NCBI RefSeq assembly: GCF_029953285.1 | Contig: NZ_JASAOI010000010.1 | Coordinates: forward strand, 62,001-126,000 | Direction of reading: 5' to 3' | Length of the DNA: 64,000 nt | Source: Yinghuangia seranimata | Lineage (GTDB): Bacteria > Actinomycetota > Actinomycetes > Streptomycetales > Streptomycetaceae | In this document: positions 1 through 8,509 of the stretch, one piece after another | How the letters are laid out: each line of letters opens with the position of its first letter | How positions within the stretch are numbered: the first letter of the stretch is position 1 | Notes under the pieces: model-generated | Databases searched by the model: none | The model's input: only the letters and a program-made list of their open reading frames with translations | Told to the model about the DNA's origin: nothing | Translations under genes and position numbers: made by a program

Positions 1-18
1 ATCCCTGTTGACTTCGCG

Positions 19-62
19 TCATGTGACGGATTGGGCAAGATCTTGCCCGATCCGTCACATGA
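19..62. repeat. 44-nt near-perfect palindrome
   Basis: The two halves are complementary outwards from the centre between bases 40 and 41 (AAGATCTT core). The only mismatch is T32 against G49, which would be a G-U pair in RNA. No U-tract follows on either strand. It could be a bidirectional terminator-like hairpin for a gene left of the window, or a dimeric operator or recombination site. I cannot tell which. Confidence 0.75.
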
Positions 63-229
63 AAACGGTTTCCAGCACGCGGCGGGCGGACGAGGACCGG
101 TGGCGCCGGTGCGCGGAACGCGGCCGGGCACCAGGCAGGCCGCGCGGCCACCACACCGGAACCGCAACCCGGCAACGCAACGCACCCGATGCGCCTCCAC
201 ACCGCCTCCCCCTCCCGATAGTTGCCGCG

Positions 230-257
230 TTCTTAAGCGCGGCCGGGCGGCTGTCAA
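230..257 (-). promoter_or_regulatory. Leftward promoter-like sequence in inverted repeat
   Basis: Read on the minus strand, TTGACA (257-252) is followed after 16 nt by TAAGAA (235-230). A transcript from it would run about 200 nt into the palindrome at 19-62, so it could make a short untranslated RNA or serve a gene outside the window. Confidence 0.35.
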
Positions 258-311
258 GGCGCCCCCTCGAACCCGCGACAGGCCACCGGCCGAAGACCGG
301 TCCACCGCGCC

Positions 312-339
312 TTGACAGCCGACCGGCCGCGCGGACAAT
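312..339 (+). promoter_or_regulatory. Rightward promoter-like sequence in inverted repeat
   Basis: TTGACA (312-317) is followed after 16 nt by GACAAT (334-339). It is the mirror image of the leftward element. It points into the 3' end of the leftward TgpA-like gene, so any transcript would be antisense to that gene. Confidence 0.3.
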
Positions 340-520
340 CCGAAATCGGGAGGGGGAGGAGGCCACCGCCGACAAACAGGCCCGGGACGGTGCATGGTCT
401 TCGACTCCCACGCCGCCGCGGAACAGCCCAACCCCCGGCCCCCGGCCCCCGGCCCCCGGCCCCTGCGCCGTCACACCTGCGATCACACCTGCGAATCACA
501 CTCGCGGCACACGGTGTCGG

Positions 521-2866
521 CTACGTCGTCGCGACCGGTTCCCCCGCTGCGGCCCTCCCCCCGCGTCGGTTGGCCTTCGCCGTCGCCTGGCAGGCCTTGC
601 GTACGGTCGCTGCCTCGCGCCAGGCGGCCGCCGCTTCCGCCGGGGTGGCCTGGCGGCCGGCGTAGGCGATCTCGTTGACGAGGGCGGCCAGCGACGGGAG
701 GGACGCGGCGGGGTCGGGGGCCTTGCGGGGCAGTGGGAGCAGGTGGGCCACGGCCCAGGTGGCGACCTCTTCGGCGGTCAGGGTCGCCGGGTCGGGCATG
801 CCGAGGCGGTGGAGGGACGCGCCGATGCGGCGCCAGGCGGCGAGGGTCTGGGCGGCGGGGGTGCCGCGGCGTTCCTTCGCGCGGCGGCGCCAGGGGCCCA
901 GGGCGCGCCACACGGCGACCGCGAGGGCCACGCCGGCGACGGCCCCGCCGCCGATGACGGACCAGCGCCGCCAGTCCGTTCCGCCGCCGTCGTGGCCGGC
1001 CGCGACGGTGTCGGGCCTCGGCGGGTTGGTGTGGGGCGAGCCGATGATCTTCTGGTCGTCGGCCTGCCGCTGGGCGCCTGCCGGAGCGGGCGGGGCGCTC
1101 GGCGGTGCCGCGCCCTGGGGGACGGCCGGGGCGGCGGGCGGGGCGGGGACGTTGGCCATTCGCTCGCCGGGCGTCGGCTGGAACGGGACCCATCCCACGC
1201 CGGCGAACTCGACCTCGGGCCACACGACCGCGTCCTGCCCCGTGACCTGCCAGCCGCCCGGCGTCTGTTCGCCGTGGTGGAAGCCCACGACCACGCGGGT
1301 CGGCAGCCCGAGGCTGCGGGCCATCACGGCGAACGCGGTGGTGAACTGCTCCGAGGTGCCGCGCTTGGTCTCCTTCAGGAAGAACTCGAGGCTGCGGTAG
1401 GTGTGCCCCGGCACGGCGTTGACGTCGAAGACGTGGTTGTCGCGCAGCCACGCCGCCAGCCGGAGCGCCTGCTGGTAGGGGAACCGGCTTCCGGCGGTGG
1501 CCTCCTGGGCCTTGGCGCGCATCAGTTCGAGGGTCGGCGAGTCCGGGAGCCGGGTCATGGCCGGGTCGTCGGCGGTCGGGGCGTACTGGACGCGCGTCGC
1601 GTCGAACAGCGGGACGTGCGCGGTGACGGTGTACGTGTCGCCGTCCCGCAGCGGGGTGGTGGTCGCCACCGCGCCGCTGTCGGTGTCGATGGCCAGCCGC
1701 CCCGCGGGGGCGCCGGTGACGGTGCCCGGCCGGTCGGACGACGGCAGCCACACCCCGCCGAGCTGCTGCACCGTGACGTGCTGGTCGAGCGTGACGGTCC
1801 GCACGCCGTCGCGCGCGGCGGGCGCGTCGGGGATGCGGCCGCCGGTGGGCGCCAGGCGGCTGCTCGGCGACCACGTGATGCCGTCGAACCCGCCGAACAC
1901 CGCGAGCCGCCAGTCGTGGTCGGCGAGCCGCGCGCTGTCGTCCGGTGTGGCGGCGGTCGCCTTCACGAGGAACAGCGGCCGCAGCGGGTCGAGCAGCCAC
2001 GCGCCCACCATGTCCAGCGGGTTGCCTCCGACGACGTGCAGCGGGTCGGGCGCCGCGGCCTCGTCGCGCGGGCTGAGCGGCGTCCTGTCGTGCAGCAGTG
2101 CCGGGGCGGCGAGCGCCGCGACCAGGGCCGGGACGGCGACCAGCGGCAGCGCGGCGAGCCGCCTGACGCGGCTGGGCGCGTGCCGGCGCGGCGCGCGCGT
2201 CAGGACGAGCAGGACGACCGCGCCGGCGAACGCCGCGGCCGGCACCGTGTTGCCGCCGGGCCCGCCCGCGCCGAGCACGCACGCCAGCGCGAGGACGGCC
2301 AGCGGCGGCAGCGCGGGCACCAGCACGGCCCGTGTGCGCAACGCGAGTTCGGCGGACGCGTAGGCGGCCAGCCACACCGTCGTGAACGGCAGGATCAGCA
2401 GCGCCCCGTCCGACGGGACGGGCGCGATCGTGGTCAGCACCCGGTGCGGCGCGTCGAGGAGGTCGGTGCCGACCGTGCGCACCAGCCCCGCGCTCGGGGT
2501 GCTCCCCCGGTACAGCAGCCCCCACACCGCCAGGGCCCACACGACCGGTGTGGCGAGCATCGACCGCCACATGCCCGCCCGCGTGCCGTCGCGGCGCGGC
2601 GCGGACAGCAGCGCGCTGAGCAGCAGCGGCGCGGCGGCCGCAAGCGCCGCGACGGGGAGCACGGCACGCAGGTGGTAGACGCGGTGGAACGCCGCTCCGG
2701 CGGCGAGCGCGAGCAGGAACGCGGCGGGTAGCGCGGTGCGCCGGGTCCGCGGGTCGTACGGCGTGTTGCCGGCGTCCTGGTGCACCAGGATCGCGGGCCG
2801 GGGCCGATCGACCGCACGGAGGTCGGCGGCCTTGTCGAGGCGGGGCAACCGCAGCCCGGTACTCAA
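521..2866 (-). CDS. TgpA-like membrane protein (DUF3488/transglutaminase-like), catalytic triad lost
   Basis: About 781 residues. The architecture is that of TgpA proteins: an N-terminal multi-helix membrane part (roughly residues 43-255), an extracytoplasmic transglutaminase-like domain (roughly 440-570), a Pro/Ala-rich linker, one more membrane helix near 640-665, and a cytoplasmic tail. The fold is readable around residues 503-567. However, the Cys of the usual CEQF motif is Ser505 (GTSEQF), the His of DAHAW is Val547 (DAVVW), and the Asp of DPT is Gln563 (QPT). This copy is therefore probably not an enzyme and may act as a structural or binding protein. I chose the TTG at 2866 because GGAGGTGA lies 7 nt upstream and the membrane region follows soon after; upstream in-frame starts have no such site. 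It is last in the MoxR-DUF58-TgpA set, a common trio linked to envelope or complex assembly. Confidence 0.85.
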   Translation of the reverse strand: MSTGLRLPRLDKAADLRAVDRPRPAILVHQDAGNTPYDPRTRRTALPAAFLLALAAGAAFHRVYHLRAVLPVAALAAAAPLLLSALLSAPRRDGTRAGMWRSMLATPVVWALAVWGLLYRGSTPSAGLVRTVGTDLLDAPHRVLTTIAPVPSDGALLILPFTTVWLAAYASAELALRTRAVLVPALPPLAVLALACVLGAGGPGGNTVPAAAFAGAVVLLVLTRAPRRHAPSRVRRLAALPLVAVPALVAALAAPALLHDRTPLSPRDEAAAPDPLHVVGGNPLDMVGAWLLDPLRPLFLVKATAATPDDSARLADHDWRLAVFGGFDGITWSPSSRLAPTGGRIPDAPAARDGVRTVTLDQHVTVQQLGGVWLPSSDRPGTVTGAPAGRLAIDTDSGAVATTTPLRDGDTYTVTAHVPLFDATRVQYAPTADDPAMTRLPDSPTLELMRAKAQEATAGSRFPYQQALRLAAWLRDNHVFDVNAVPGHTYRSLEFFLKETKRGTSEQFTTAFAVMARSLGLPTRVVVGFHHGEQTPGGWQVTGQDAVVWPEVEFAGVGWVPFQPTPGERMANVPAPPAAPAVPQGAAPPSAPPAPAGAQRQADDQKIIGSPHTNPPRPDTVAAGHDGGGTDWRRWSVIGGGAVAGVALAVAVWRALGPWRRRAKERRGTPAAQTLAAWRRIGASLHRLGMPDPATLTAEEVATWAVAHLLPLPRKAPDPAASLPSLAALVNEIAYAGRQATPAEAAAAWREAATVRKACQATAKANRRGGRAAAGEPVATT

Positions 2867-2870
2867 CGGG

Positions 2871-3029
2871 TCACCTCCACACGCTTTGGACACGCCGGTT
2901 CGCCTTCGGGGCGCAGGTCGCGCCTCGACGCCGTCCCGGCAACCAAACAGCGAACGCCTCAAGGGCGTTGCCGTCACGAACAGCAACCGCTGCCCCACAC
3001 GGCCCGAACCCGGAACCCACCGCGCTCAT
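2871..3029 (-). CDS. Possible 52-residue ORF between DUF58 and TgpA-like genes
   Basis: An ATG at 3029 overlaps the DUF58 stop (ATGA), has GAGAGG 7 nt upstream, and the frame ends 4 nt before the TTG start of the TgpA-like gene. The layout suits translational coupling. Against it, many codons end in T (GTT, GCT, CGT), unlike the neighbouring genes, and I recognise no family. It may only keep ribosomes moving across the 160-nt gap, or be spurious. Confidence 0.3.
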   Translation of the reverse strand: MSAVGSGFGPCGAAVAVRDGNALEAFAVWLPGRRRGATCAPKANRRVQSVWR

Positions 3030-4444
3030 CGGATGGCCTCTCGCTGCCACGCGGCCACGAGCGCGCGCGGGCTGTCGACGGATATGCGGTGGACGTCCTG
3101 CGGCAGCGCGGTTCCGTCGCCGTCCGCGGGCCGCCCGGTGCGTACCACCAGCACGCGTTCGAACCGGGCGATCATGCGCGGCAGTTCGGCGATGCCCGCG
3201 AGGTCGCCGTGGCCGGTGGCGATGACGAGGGTGCCGCCCGCGCGGCTGCGCTCGAGCTCGTCGAGCGCCCCGGCGAGGGTCGCTTCGTCGGACGGTTCGA
3301 GAACGGCCAGCGCGTCGAGCAGGTCGTCGGGTGTGCCGCCGCGCCGCGAGTCGGCGACGACCGTGCCGGTCTCGGTCAGGACGCGCAGCGGGAACCGGTG
3401 CAGCAGCGCGCTGAACGCGGCGGACGCGGCGACCTCGACGGCGAGTTCGAACGGTTCGTCGAGAGCGGCGTCGGCGTCCGGCGGCGGCGCCTCCCCGCGC
3501 TCCTCGTCGACCTCGTCTGAGACGGCCGGCTCCGGGTACGCCGTCGTCCGCGTGTCGAGCAGGACCGTCGTGTGCGGCATGCTCACGTCGACCATCTGCC
3601 GCACCATCAGTTCGCCGGTGCGGGCGGACGACCGCCAGTGCACGCGGCGCAGGTCGTCGCCGAGCACGTAGCCGCGCAGCGTGTGGAACGTCTGGCTGCC
3701 GCCGTCGGCGTTGGCCGAGCTCGGGCCCTCGATGTGGTGGGCGCGGCCGGACGACAGCAGCGGCAGCGGGTGGACGCGCGGGCGCACCAGCACCGACGTG
3801 TCGGCCGCGCAGCGCCGGGCGCGCCGGGCCAGCCCGAGCGGGTCGGCGCGGACGGCGAGGAGCGGCCCGACGGTGACGCGGCCGCGCCACCGGGTGGGCA
3901 ACGCGTAGCGGGTGACGTTCGGTTCGCCGGTCGGCAGGGCGCGCGCGGTCACGTACACGACGCTGTCGCCGACATGGTCCTCGAGGTCCACACGGCGCGC
4001 TCCGCGGCGCTTGCGGTCGACGAGGGTGAGCACGGCGTCGGCGCGGTCGCCGCGGGCCACCCGGGCGGGCAGGACCGTGCGTTCGGCGGTGACGCGCTGC
4101 GGCGGCAGCGTCCAGGCGACGGCGCCCGCGACGGCGGCGATCCCGGCGGCGCCGAGCCCGGCGGCCTCGGGGTAGCCGGTCGGCCACGCGGCCGCGAGCA
4201 GCAGCACGGACAGGCCGAGCACGCGGTTGCCGAGTGCGGTGACCGGCCACCAGCGGCGAAGCGTGCGACGGGCACGGCTCCACCGGTTCGGGCCGCTCGC
4301 GGTGCGCGCGGCGACCGCGGTACGCCTGCCGGCGCCAGTTCCGGTCGAACCACCCTTGACTTGCTCGCCGTTCGTGCCCGTCGCCCCCGACGCGGGGGCC
4401 GCGCCCCCACGGGCCGCCGGCCCCACCTCGCGTCTACTCCGCAC
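3026..4444 (-). CDS. DUF58 family protein
   Basis: 472 residues from the GTG at 4444. Two hydrophobic helices lie near residues 70-110, followed by a beta-rich region, and then the DUF58 signature around [20 protein letters not shown] near residue 270. A VWA-like C-terminal half contains LLDTRTT. DUF58 proteins commonly accompany MoxR ATPases and transglutaminase-like membrane proteins and are thought to act with them in assembling or activating envelope complexes; the exact partner is unknown. The start overlaps the end of the MoxR gene by 11 nt, so the two are probably co-translated. The first 60 residues are Gly/Ala/Thr-rich, and a later start is possible. Confidence 0.85.
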   Translation of the reverse strand: MRSRREVGPAARGGAAPASGATGTNGEQVKGGSTGTGAGRRTAVAARTASGPNRWSRARRTLRRWWPVTALGNRVLGLSVLLLAAAWPTGYPEAAGLGAAGIAAVAGAVAWTLPPQRVTAERTVLPARVARGDRADAVLTLVDRKRRGARRVDLEDHVGDSVVYVTARALPTGEPNVTRYALPTRWRGRVTVGPLLAVRADPLGLARRARRCAADTSVLVRPRVHPLPLLSSGRAHHIEGPSSANADGGSQTFHTLRGYVLGDDLRRVHWRSSARTGELMVRQMVDVSMPHTTVLLDTRTTAYPEPAVSDEVDEERGEAPPPDADAALDEPFELAVEVAASAAFSALLHRFPLRVLTETGTVVADSRRGGTPDDLLDALAVLEPSDEATLAGALDELERSRAGGTLVIATGHGDLAGIAELPRMIARFERVLVVRTGRPADGDGTALPQDVHRISVDSPRALVAAWQREAIR

Positions 4445-5447
4445 TCGCGAAGGCCCCCGGCTGCGGCACCGGCACGCGGGCCAGCACCTCGGCGACCAGG
4501 TCTTCCGCGGTGACGCCCGTGAGCTCGGACTCGGGCGCGAGCAGCATGCGGTGGGCCAGCACCGGCCCCGCGAGTGCCTTCACGTCCTCCGGCAGCACGT
4601 ACGTCCGGCCCCGCGCCCCGGCGCGCACCCGCGCGGCCCGCACCAGCGCGACGCTGCCGCGCGGGCCCGCGCCCAGGCGTACGCCGGGCAGTTCGCGGGT
4701 GGCTGCGGTGACGCGCACCGCGTAGTCGGCGACGGGCTCGGGCACACGCACGCGCTCCCGGACCACCTGCGCGAACTCGGCGACGTGCCGGGCCGTCGCG
4801 ATGGTCCGCAGCTGCGCGAGCTGGTCGGCGGCGGTTCCGGCGGCGACCTGGACCTCGCTGGCGTGGTCGGGGTAGCCGACGGTGACCCGCATCATGAAGC
4901 GGTCGAGCTGTGCCTCGGGCAGCGGGTAGGTGCCGGCCATCTCGACGGGGTTCTGGGTGGCGAACACCATGAACGGGCGCGGTACTTCGTGCGCTGCGCC
5001 GTCGACGGTGACGCGGCCTTCCTCCATGACCTCGAGCAGTGCCGACTGGGTCTTGGGCGAGGCGCGGTTGATCTCGTCGCCGATCACGACGTTCGCGAAC
5101 ACCGGCCCGGGCAGGAACTCGAACCGCCCCGAGTCCTGCCGGTAGACGGACACCCCCGTGATGTCCGACGGCAGCAGGTCGGGCGTGAACTGCACGCGGT
5201 GGCACGACCCGTCGACGGACGCGGCGAGCGCGCGGGCGAGCGTGGTCTTGCCGGTGCCCGGTACGTCGACGACCAGGACGTGGCCTTCCGCGAACAGGCA
5301 GATCAGGGCGAGTTCGACGACCTCGCGCTTGCCCTTGACGACCAGTTCGATGTTGTCGGCCACCGCGCCGAAGCACTCGGTGAACAGCTTGAGCGGGCCG
5401 GGCAGCGCGGAACTGCCGTTGGCGGCCTGGACGGGGACGGTGGTCAC
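4434..5447 (-). CDS. MoxR family AAA+ ATPase
   Basis: About 337 residues. Walker A is [10 protein letters not shown] (Lys67) and Walker B is [10 protein letters not shown] (Asp124, Glu125). Conserved MoxR stretches follow, such as [20 protein letters not shown] and a C-terminal lid domain. MoxR ATPases act as chaperone-like remodelling machines in the cytoplasm, usually with a VWA or DUF58 partner, which is the next gene here. I placed the start at the GTG 5447 because AGGAG lies 10 nt upstream and the protein then has the usual length. The longer open frame beyond it is the wrong-frame reading of the upstream gene. The gap to that gene is only 29 nt, so one operon is likely. Confidence 0.92.
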   Translation of the reverse strand: MTTVPVQAANGSSALPGPLKLFTECFGAVADNIELVVKGKREVVELALICLFAEGHVLVVDVPGTGKTTLARALAASVDGSCHRVQFTPDLLPSDITGVSVYRQDSGRFEFLPGPVFANVVIGDEINRASPKTQSALLEVMEEGRVTVDGAAHEVPRPFMVFATQNPVEMAGTYPLPEAQLDRFMMRVTVGYPDHASEVQVAAGTAADQLAQLRTIATARHVAEFAQVVRERVRVPEPVADYAVRVTAATRELPGVRLGAGPRGSVALVRAARVRAGARGRTYVLPEDVKALAGPVLAHRMLLAPESELTGVTAEDLVAEVLARVPVPQPGAFASAE

Positions 5448-5476
5448 GTGGGTGCTACTCCTGCTCCGTGGTGCTG

Positions 5477-8293
5477 TCAGCAGCGTGGGAGGCCGCTGGA
5501 GAACGTCCCGCGCGCCGAATTCGGCGTGCGGATGTAGAGGTCGCTGACGTACCCGCTGGCGCCCTTCCATTCGACGCGGTCCCAGATGTTCCCGGACGCC
5601 GTCTTGTCGTCGCGGGTGACCTGCTCGCCGGCCGTCTGGCAGTACACGTCGATCGACCCGTTGTAGCCCGCCGGTATCGCCCCGACGCGGTGCCCGGTGC
5701 TCGCCGCCGGCTCGCTGCGCACCCCCACGTCGACCCCGTTGTTGCTGTTGGGGCCGAGGACGTACGGCGTCGCCTTGGGCGTGAGGTCGAGCGTGACGAC
5801 GGTCGGCGTGCCGCATCCGGCCGGGTTCCCGGCCTTCACCGTGACCTGGTACTTCTTGCCGGGCGTCAAGCCCTTCACGGTGAACGACGTGCCGGTGATG
5901 TTGTCGTTGTACTTGCCGTCGACCTCGACCACGTACGTGAGCTGGCTCGGGCTCGCGCCGTTGGCCGCGGCGGGCGACCACGTGATGGTGCCGCCGTCGC
6001 CGGCCGCGTTCGGCACGGCCTTGACGCTGCCGACGCCGCCGGGCGTGGTGCACGGGCGTACCGCCGTCGACGACGGCGAGGTCTGGGTGCGACCGCCCGG
6101 GTAGTGGGCGATGACCTTGAAGCTGTACTCGCTGCCGCAGTCGCCGCCGGTGGCCACGAACTGGAACGGCCCGTCGAGGGTCACCTGCGCGGGCGTGGCC
6201 TTCATGCCCGCGGGGGCGTTGCCGGGCAGCTGGAGCGAGTAGTACGAGGGCAGTTCACCGCCGGACGAAGGCGCGAACACGAGGGTGATCTTGCCGACCC
6301 CGGAGGTCGCCTGCGGCTGGCCGGGCGGCGTCGTCGGCGGAGTCGTGGTCGGCGGCTTCGTGGTGGCCGGGGCCGTCGTCACGGGCGCGGTCGTCGCCGG
6401 TGCCGTCGTGGCGGGCGCGGTCGTGGCCGGGGCGGTGGTCGCGGGCGCCGTGGTCGCGGGCGCGGTCGTGGCCGGGGCGGTGGTCGCCGGCTGAGTCGTC
6501 GCGGGCGCGGTCGTCGCCGGGGCGGTGGTCGCCGGGGCGCCCGTCGGCCCGGTGGTCGCGGGGGCCGTGGTCGCCGGGCCGGTGGTGGCCGGACCGGTGG
6601 TGGCCGGATCGCCGGTCGGCGTGCCGGGCCCCGGCTCGGTCCCGGGTCCGGTCGGCTGCGGAGCCTGGGGCTGCTGCGGACCGGTGGGCTGTCCGCCGTG
6701 CGGCGGCTCGGGGACACCGGTGGGCTCGACGCTCGCCGGCGGCTCCGGACGCGCGTGCGTGGGCTGCGGGTTCTGTCGGCCCTGCCCGCCGCCGTTCTGG
6801 TTGCCGTTCTGCCCGCCGCCCTGTCCGAGCGGGAAGCCCCCGTTCACGGTGGCGATGTCGGCGGGGACCGTGGCGCCGTTCTGCCCGGCGGTCGGTCCGG
6901 CGCCGGAGGGCGCGTCGGGAGCGTACTTGCCGACCGGGTGCGCGACGCCGGACGCGTCGACGACCGTCGCGGCGGACGAGTTCTGGTCGTTGACCCACAG
7001 CATGCCGTCGCGGACGAACGACTCCAGCGGGCCGGCCTGCCCGGTCACCTTGATCTGCTGGTCGAACTGCGCCTTGACGGTGTCGTACACGAGCAGGTTG
7101 CCGTGCACGCGGTCCGGCACGTACACCTTGCCGCCGAGCACCTGCGGCGGCGCGTACGAGCCGGCCGTCGCGCCGATGCCGAGCGGAACCGCCGTGACGG
7201 CCCCCTTGTCGAGGTCGACCAGCACCAGCTGGCCGGTGTCGCCGGACAGCACCGGCACCAGCGAGCCGGGCGTGGTCTCGGGCGTCAGCGTCCGGGAGGC
7301 GTCGGCCTGCCCGACCGCCTCGGGCAGCTTCACGGTGAGCGTCGGGCCGCCCTGCGCGACGACCGTGACGGTGCCGGCCTTCGGGTCGGTCACCACCGGC
7401 CGGTCGCCGGCCAGCGTCAGCCGCAGCACGCTGCCCGGCGCGGCGACCGCGACGGGAACTCCCGGCGTGGCGCCGTTGATCGGCAGCAGCTGGCCCTTGT
7501 TGGGTAGCGGCACCCACAGCGTGCCGCGCGAGTCGGCCTGCGCGCGGCCGACCGGCTTGTCGCCGAGGTCGAGCGGCTGGGCGATCGGCTTGAGTTCGAC
7601 CGGGTCGATCGGGCGCACGGTGCCCTGCGCCTCGTCGACGAGCCACGAGCGTCCGCCGCCGGACACCAGGCGCAGGCCGGGCGCGCCGTAGTCGTAGCGG
7701 AACGGAACGGTCAGCTGCGCGGGGTCGATCCGCGAGACGACGCCGGTCTGCTGGTCGACGACCACGACCCGGTTGCCGTCCTCGGTGATCTGGATCGGGT
7801 GGCCCTGCGTGCCCGGCAGCGGGACGCGGCCGTCGGTGCGGCCGGTGGGTCCGTTGACGTGCGAGGCACTGCCGTTGCCGGAGTTGGGCAGCCAGGCGCC
7901 GAGGTCGCCGAGGTTGGGCAGCGCGTCGGCGGCGCCGAGGCCGACCACGACGGACCCCGCGACCAGTGCGCCGACGACGCCCGTGGCGACGATCGCGGTG
8001 ACGCGGTCGGCCTTGGTGCGCAGCCGGCGGCGCAGCCAGCCGCCCTCGGTGTCCTTGTCGGCCGACGCCGCTCCGGCCGCGAGCGCGGCGGTCTTCCCTG
8101 CGCCCGTCTTGACACTCGAACTCACACTGTGTGCCGTGGACTTGGCGAGCGGGTCGGACGCCTTCGCCGGCTCCGCGGTATGCCTGTCGGCACCGCGCAG
8201 GCCGAACCGGCGGCCCTTGGCCGAGCCGGAGCGGCCGTCGCCACCATCGTCGTCAAGCCGGTGCGGCCGCAGGCCGCCGCCGTGTCGATCCAT
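5477..8293 (-). CDS. Membrane-anchored beta-propeller / fibronectin III protein with SH3-like end
   Basis: 938 residues. A basic cytoplasmic N-terminus is followed by one membrane helix at about residues 97-121. Next come a repeated beta-propeller-like region (about 150-480), a Gly/Asn/Gln-rich stretch, a long Thr/Ala/Pro tract built on repeated PATT units (bases about 6356-6615), and fibronectin type III folds (about 690-850). The C-terminal ~70 residues resemble a bacterial SH3 domain (GVRSEP, IDVYC, WDRVEW, GYVSDLYI). The body should lie outside the membrane and bind wall or polymer. It is first in the operon with MoxR, DUF58 and the TgpA-like gene. The ATG at 8293 has a G-rich upstream site. 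The repeat tract is the kind of DNA that changes length by slippage. Confidence 0.8.
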   Translation of the reverse strand: MDRHGGGLRPHRLDDDGGDGRSGSAKGRRFGLRGADRHTAEPAKASDPLAKSTAHSVSSSVKTGAGKTAALAAGAASADKDTEGGWLRRRLRTKADRVTAIVATGVVGALVAGSVVVGLGAADALPNLGDLGAWLPNSGNGSASHVNGPTGRTDGRVPLPGTQGHPIQITEDGNRVVVVDQQTGVVSRIDPAQLTVPFRYDYGAPGLRLVSGGGRSWLVDEAQGTVRPIDPVELKPIAQPLDLGDKPVGRAQADSRGTLWVPLPNKGQLLPINGATPGVPVAVAAPGSVLRLTLAGDRPVVTDPKAGTVTVVAQGGPTLTVKLPEAVGQADASRTLTPETTPGSLVPVLSGDTGQLVLVDLDKGAVTAVPLGIGATAGSYAPPQVLGGKVYVPDRVHGNLLVYDTVKAQFDQQIKVTGQAGPLESFVRDGMLWVNDQNSSAATVVDASGVAHPVGKYAPDAPSGAGPTAGQNGATVPADIATVNGGFPLGQGGGQNGNQNGGGQGRQNPQPTHARPEPPASVEPTGVPEPPHGGQPTGPQQPQAPQPTGPGTEPGPGTPTGDPATTGPATTGPATTAPATTGPTGAPATTAPATTAPATTQPATTAPATTAPATTAPATTAPATTAPATTAPATTAPVTTAPATTKPPTTTPPTTPPGQPQATSGVGKITLVFAPSSGGELPSYYSLQLPGNAPAGMKATPAQVTLDGPFQFVATGGDCGSEYSFKVIAHYPGGRTQTSPSSTAVRPCTTPGGVGSVKAVPNAAGDGGTITWSPAAANGASPSQLTYVVEVDGKYNDNITGTSFTVKGLTPGKKYQVTVKAGNPAGCGTPTVVTLDLTPKATPYVLGPNSNNGVDVGVRSEPAASTGHRVGAIPAGYNGSIDVYCQTAGEQVTRDDKTASGNIWDRVEWKGASGYVSDLYIRTPNSARGTFSSGLPRC

Positions 8294-8373
8294 GGTGTGT
8301 CGCCACCCCCGCAGGCATCAAAATCGATCTCTGTACGACCGGATTTGAAGCTACCTGCGCACAGCAGAAGATC

Positions 8374-8403
8374 AACCTCCGCTTGTGGCCGGGCGCGGAG
8401 GTT
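8374..8403 (-). terminator. Hairpin after the helical-repeat gene
   Basis: Nine-base arms AACCTCCGC (8374-8382) and GCGGAGGTT (8395-8403) enclose a 12-nt loop. They lie about 100 nt past the stop of the leftward gene ending at 8510. There is no clear U-tract, which is usual for actinomycete terminators. The rest of 8294-8509 shows no gene. Confidence 0.45.
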
Positions 8404-8509
8404 TCCGCGACCCGCCGCCCGCCGTTCACCGGAATGTCATCCGCCACCCGCCCAACGCCTGGTTGTCACGGTAACTCCGGTTCCGGGGAAGGGACATCGC
8501 CGTGCGGGC

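Larger units (their letters stand above)
205..359. repeat. Long imperfect inverted repeat
   Basis: The inner arms 237-262 and 307-332 are 26 nt each with one mismatch. The outer arms 205-219 and 345-359 are 15 nt each and match perfectly. The centre is about 44 nt. The arms have unequal spacers, so the whole could fold as a long hairpin with internal loops. Each inner arm carries a TTGACA hexamer pointing outwards. There is no gene inside and no transposase nearby. It may be a small mobile repeat or a divergent regulatory element. The rest of 1-520 shows only a GC-rich low-complexity patch near 435-460 and no credible gene. Confidence 0.7.

Noticed and set aside
8-2731. 907-residue open frame on the plus strand
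   Set aside because: It is antisense to the TgpA-like gene, with no ribosome site and an Arg/Gly-rich product with no domain.
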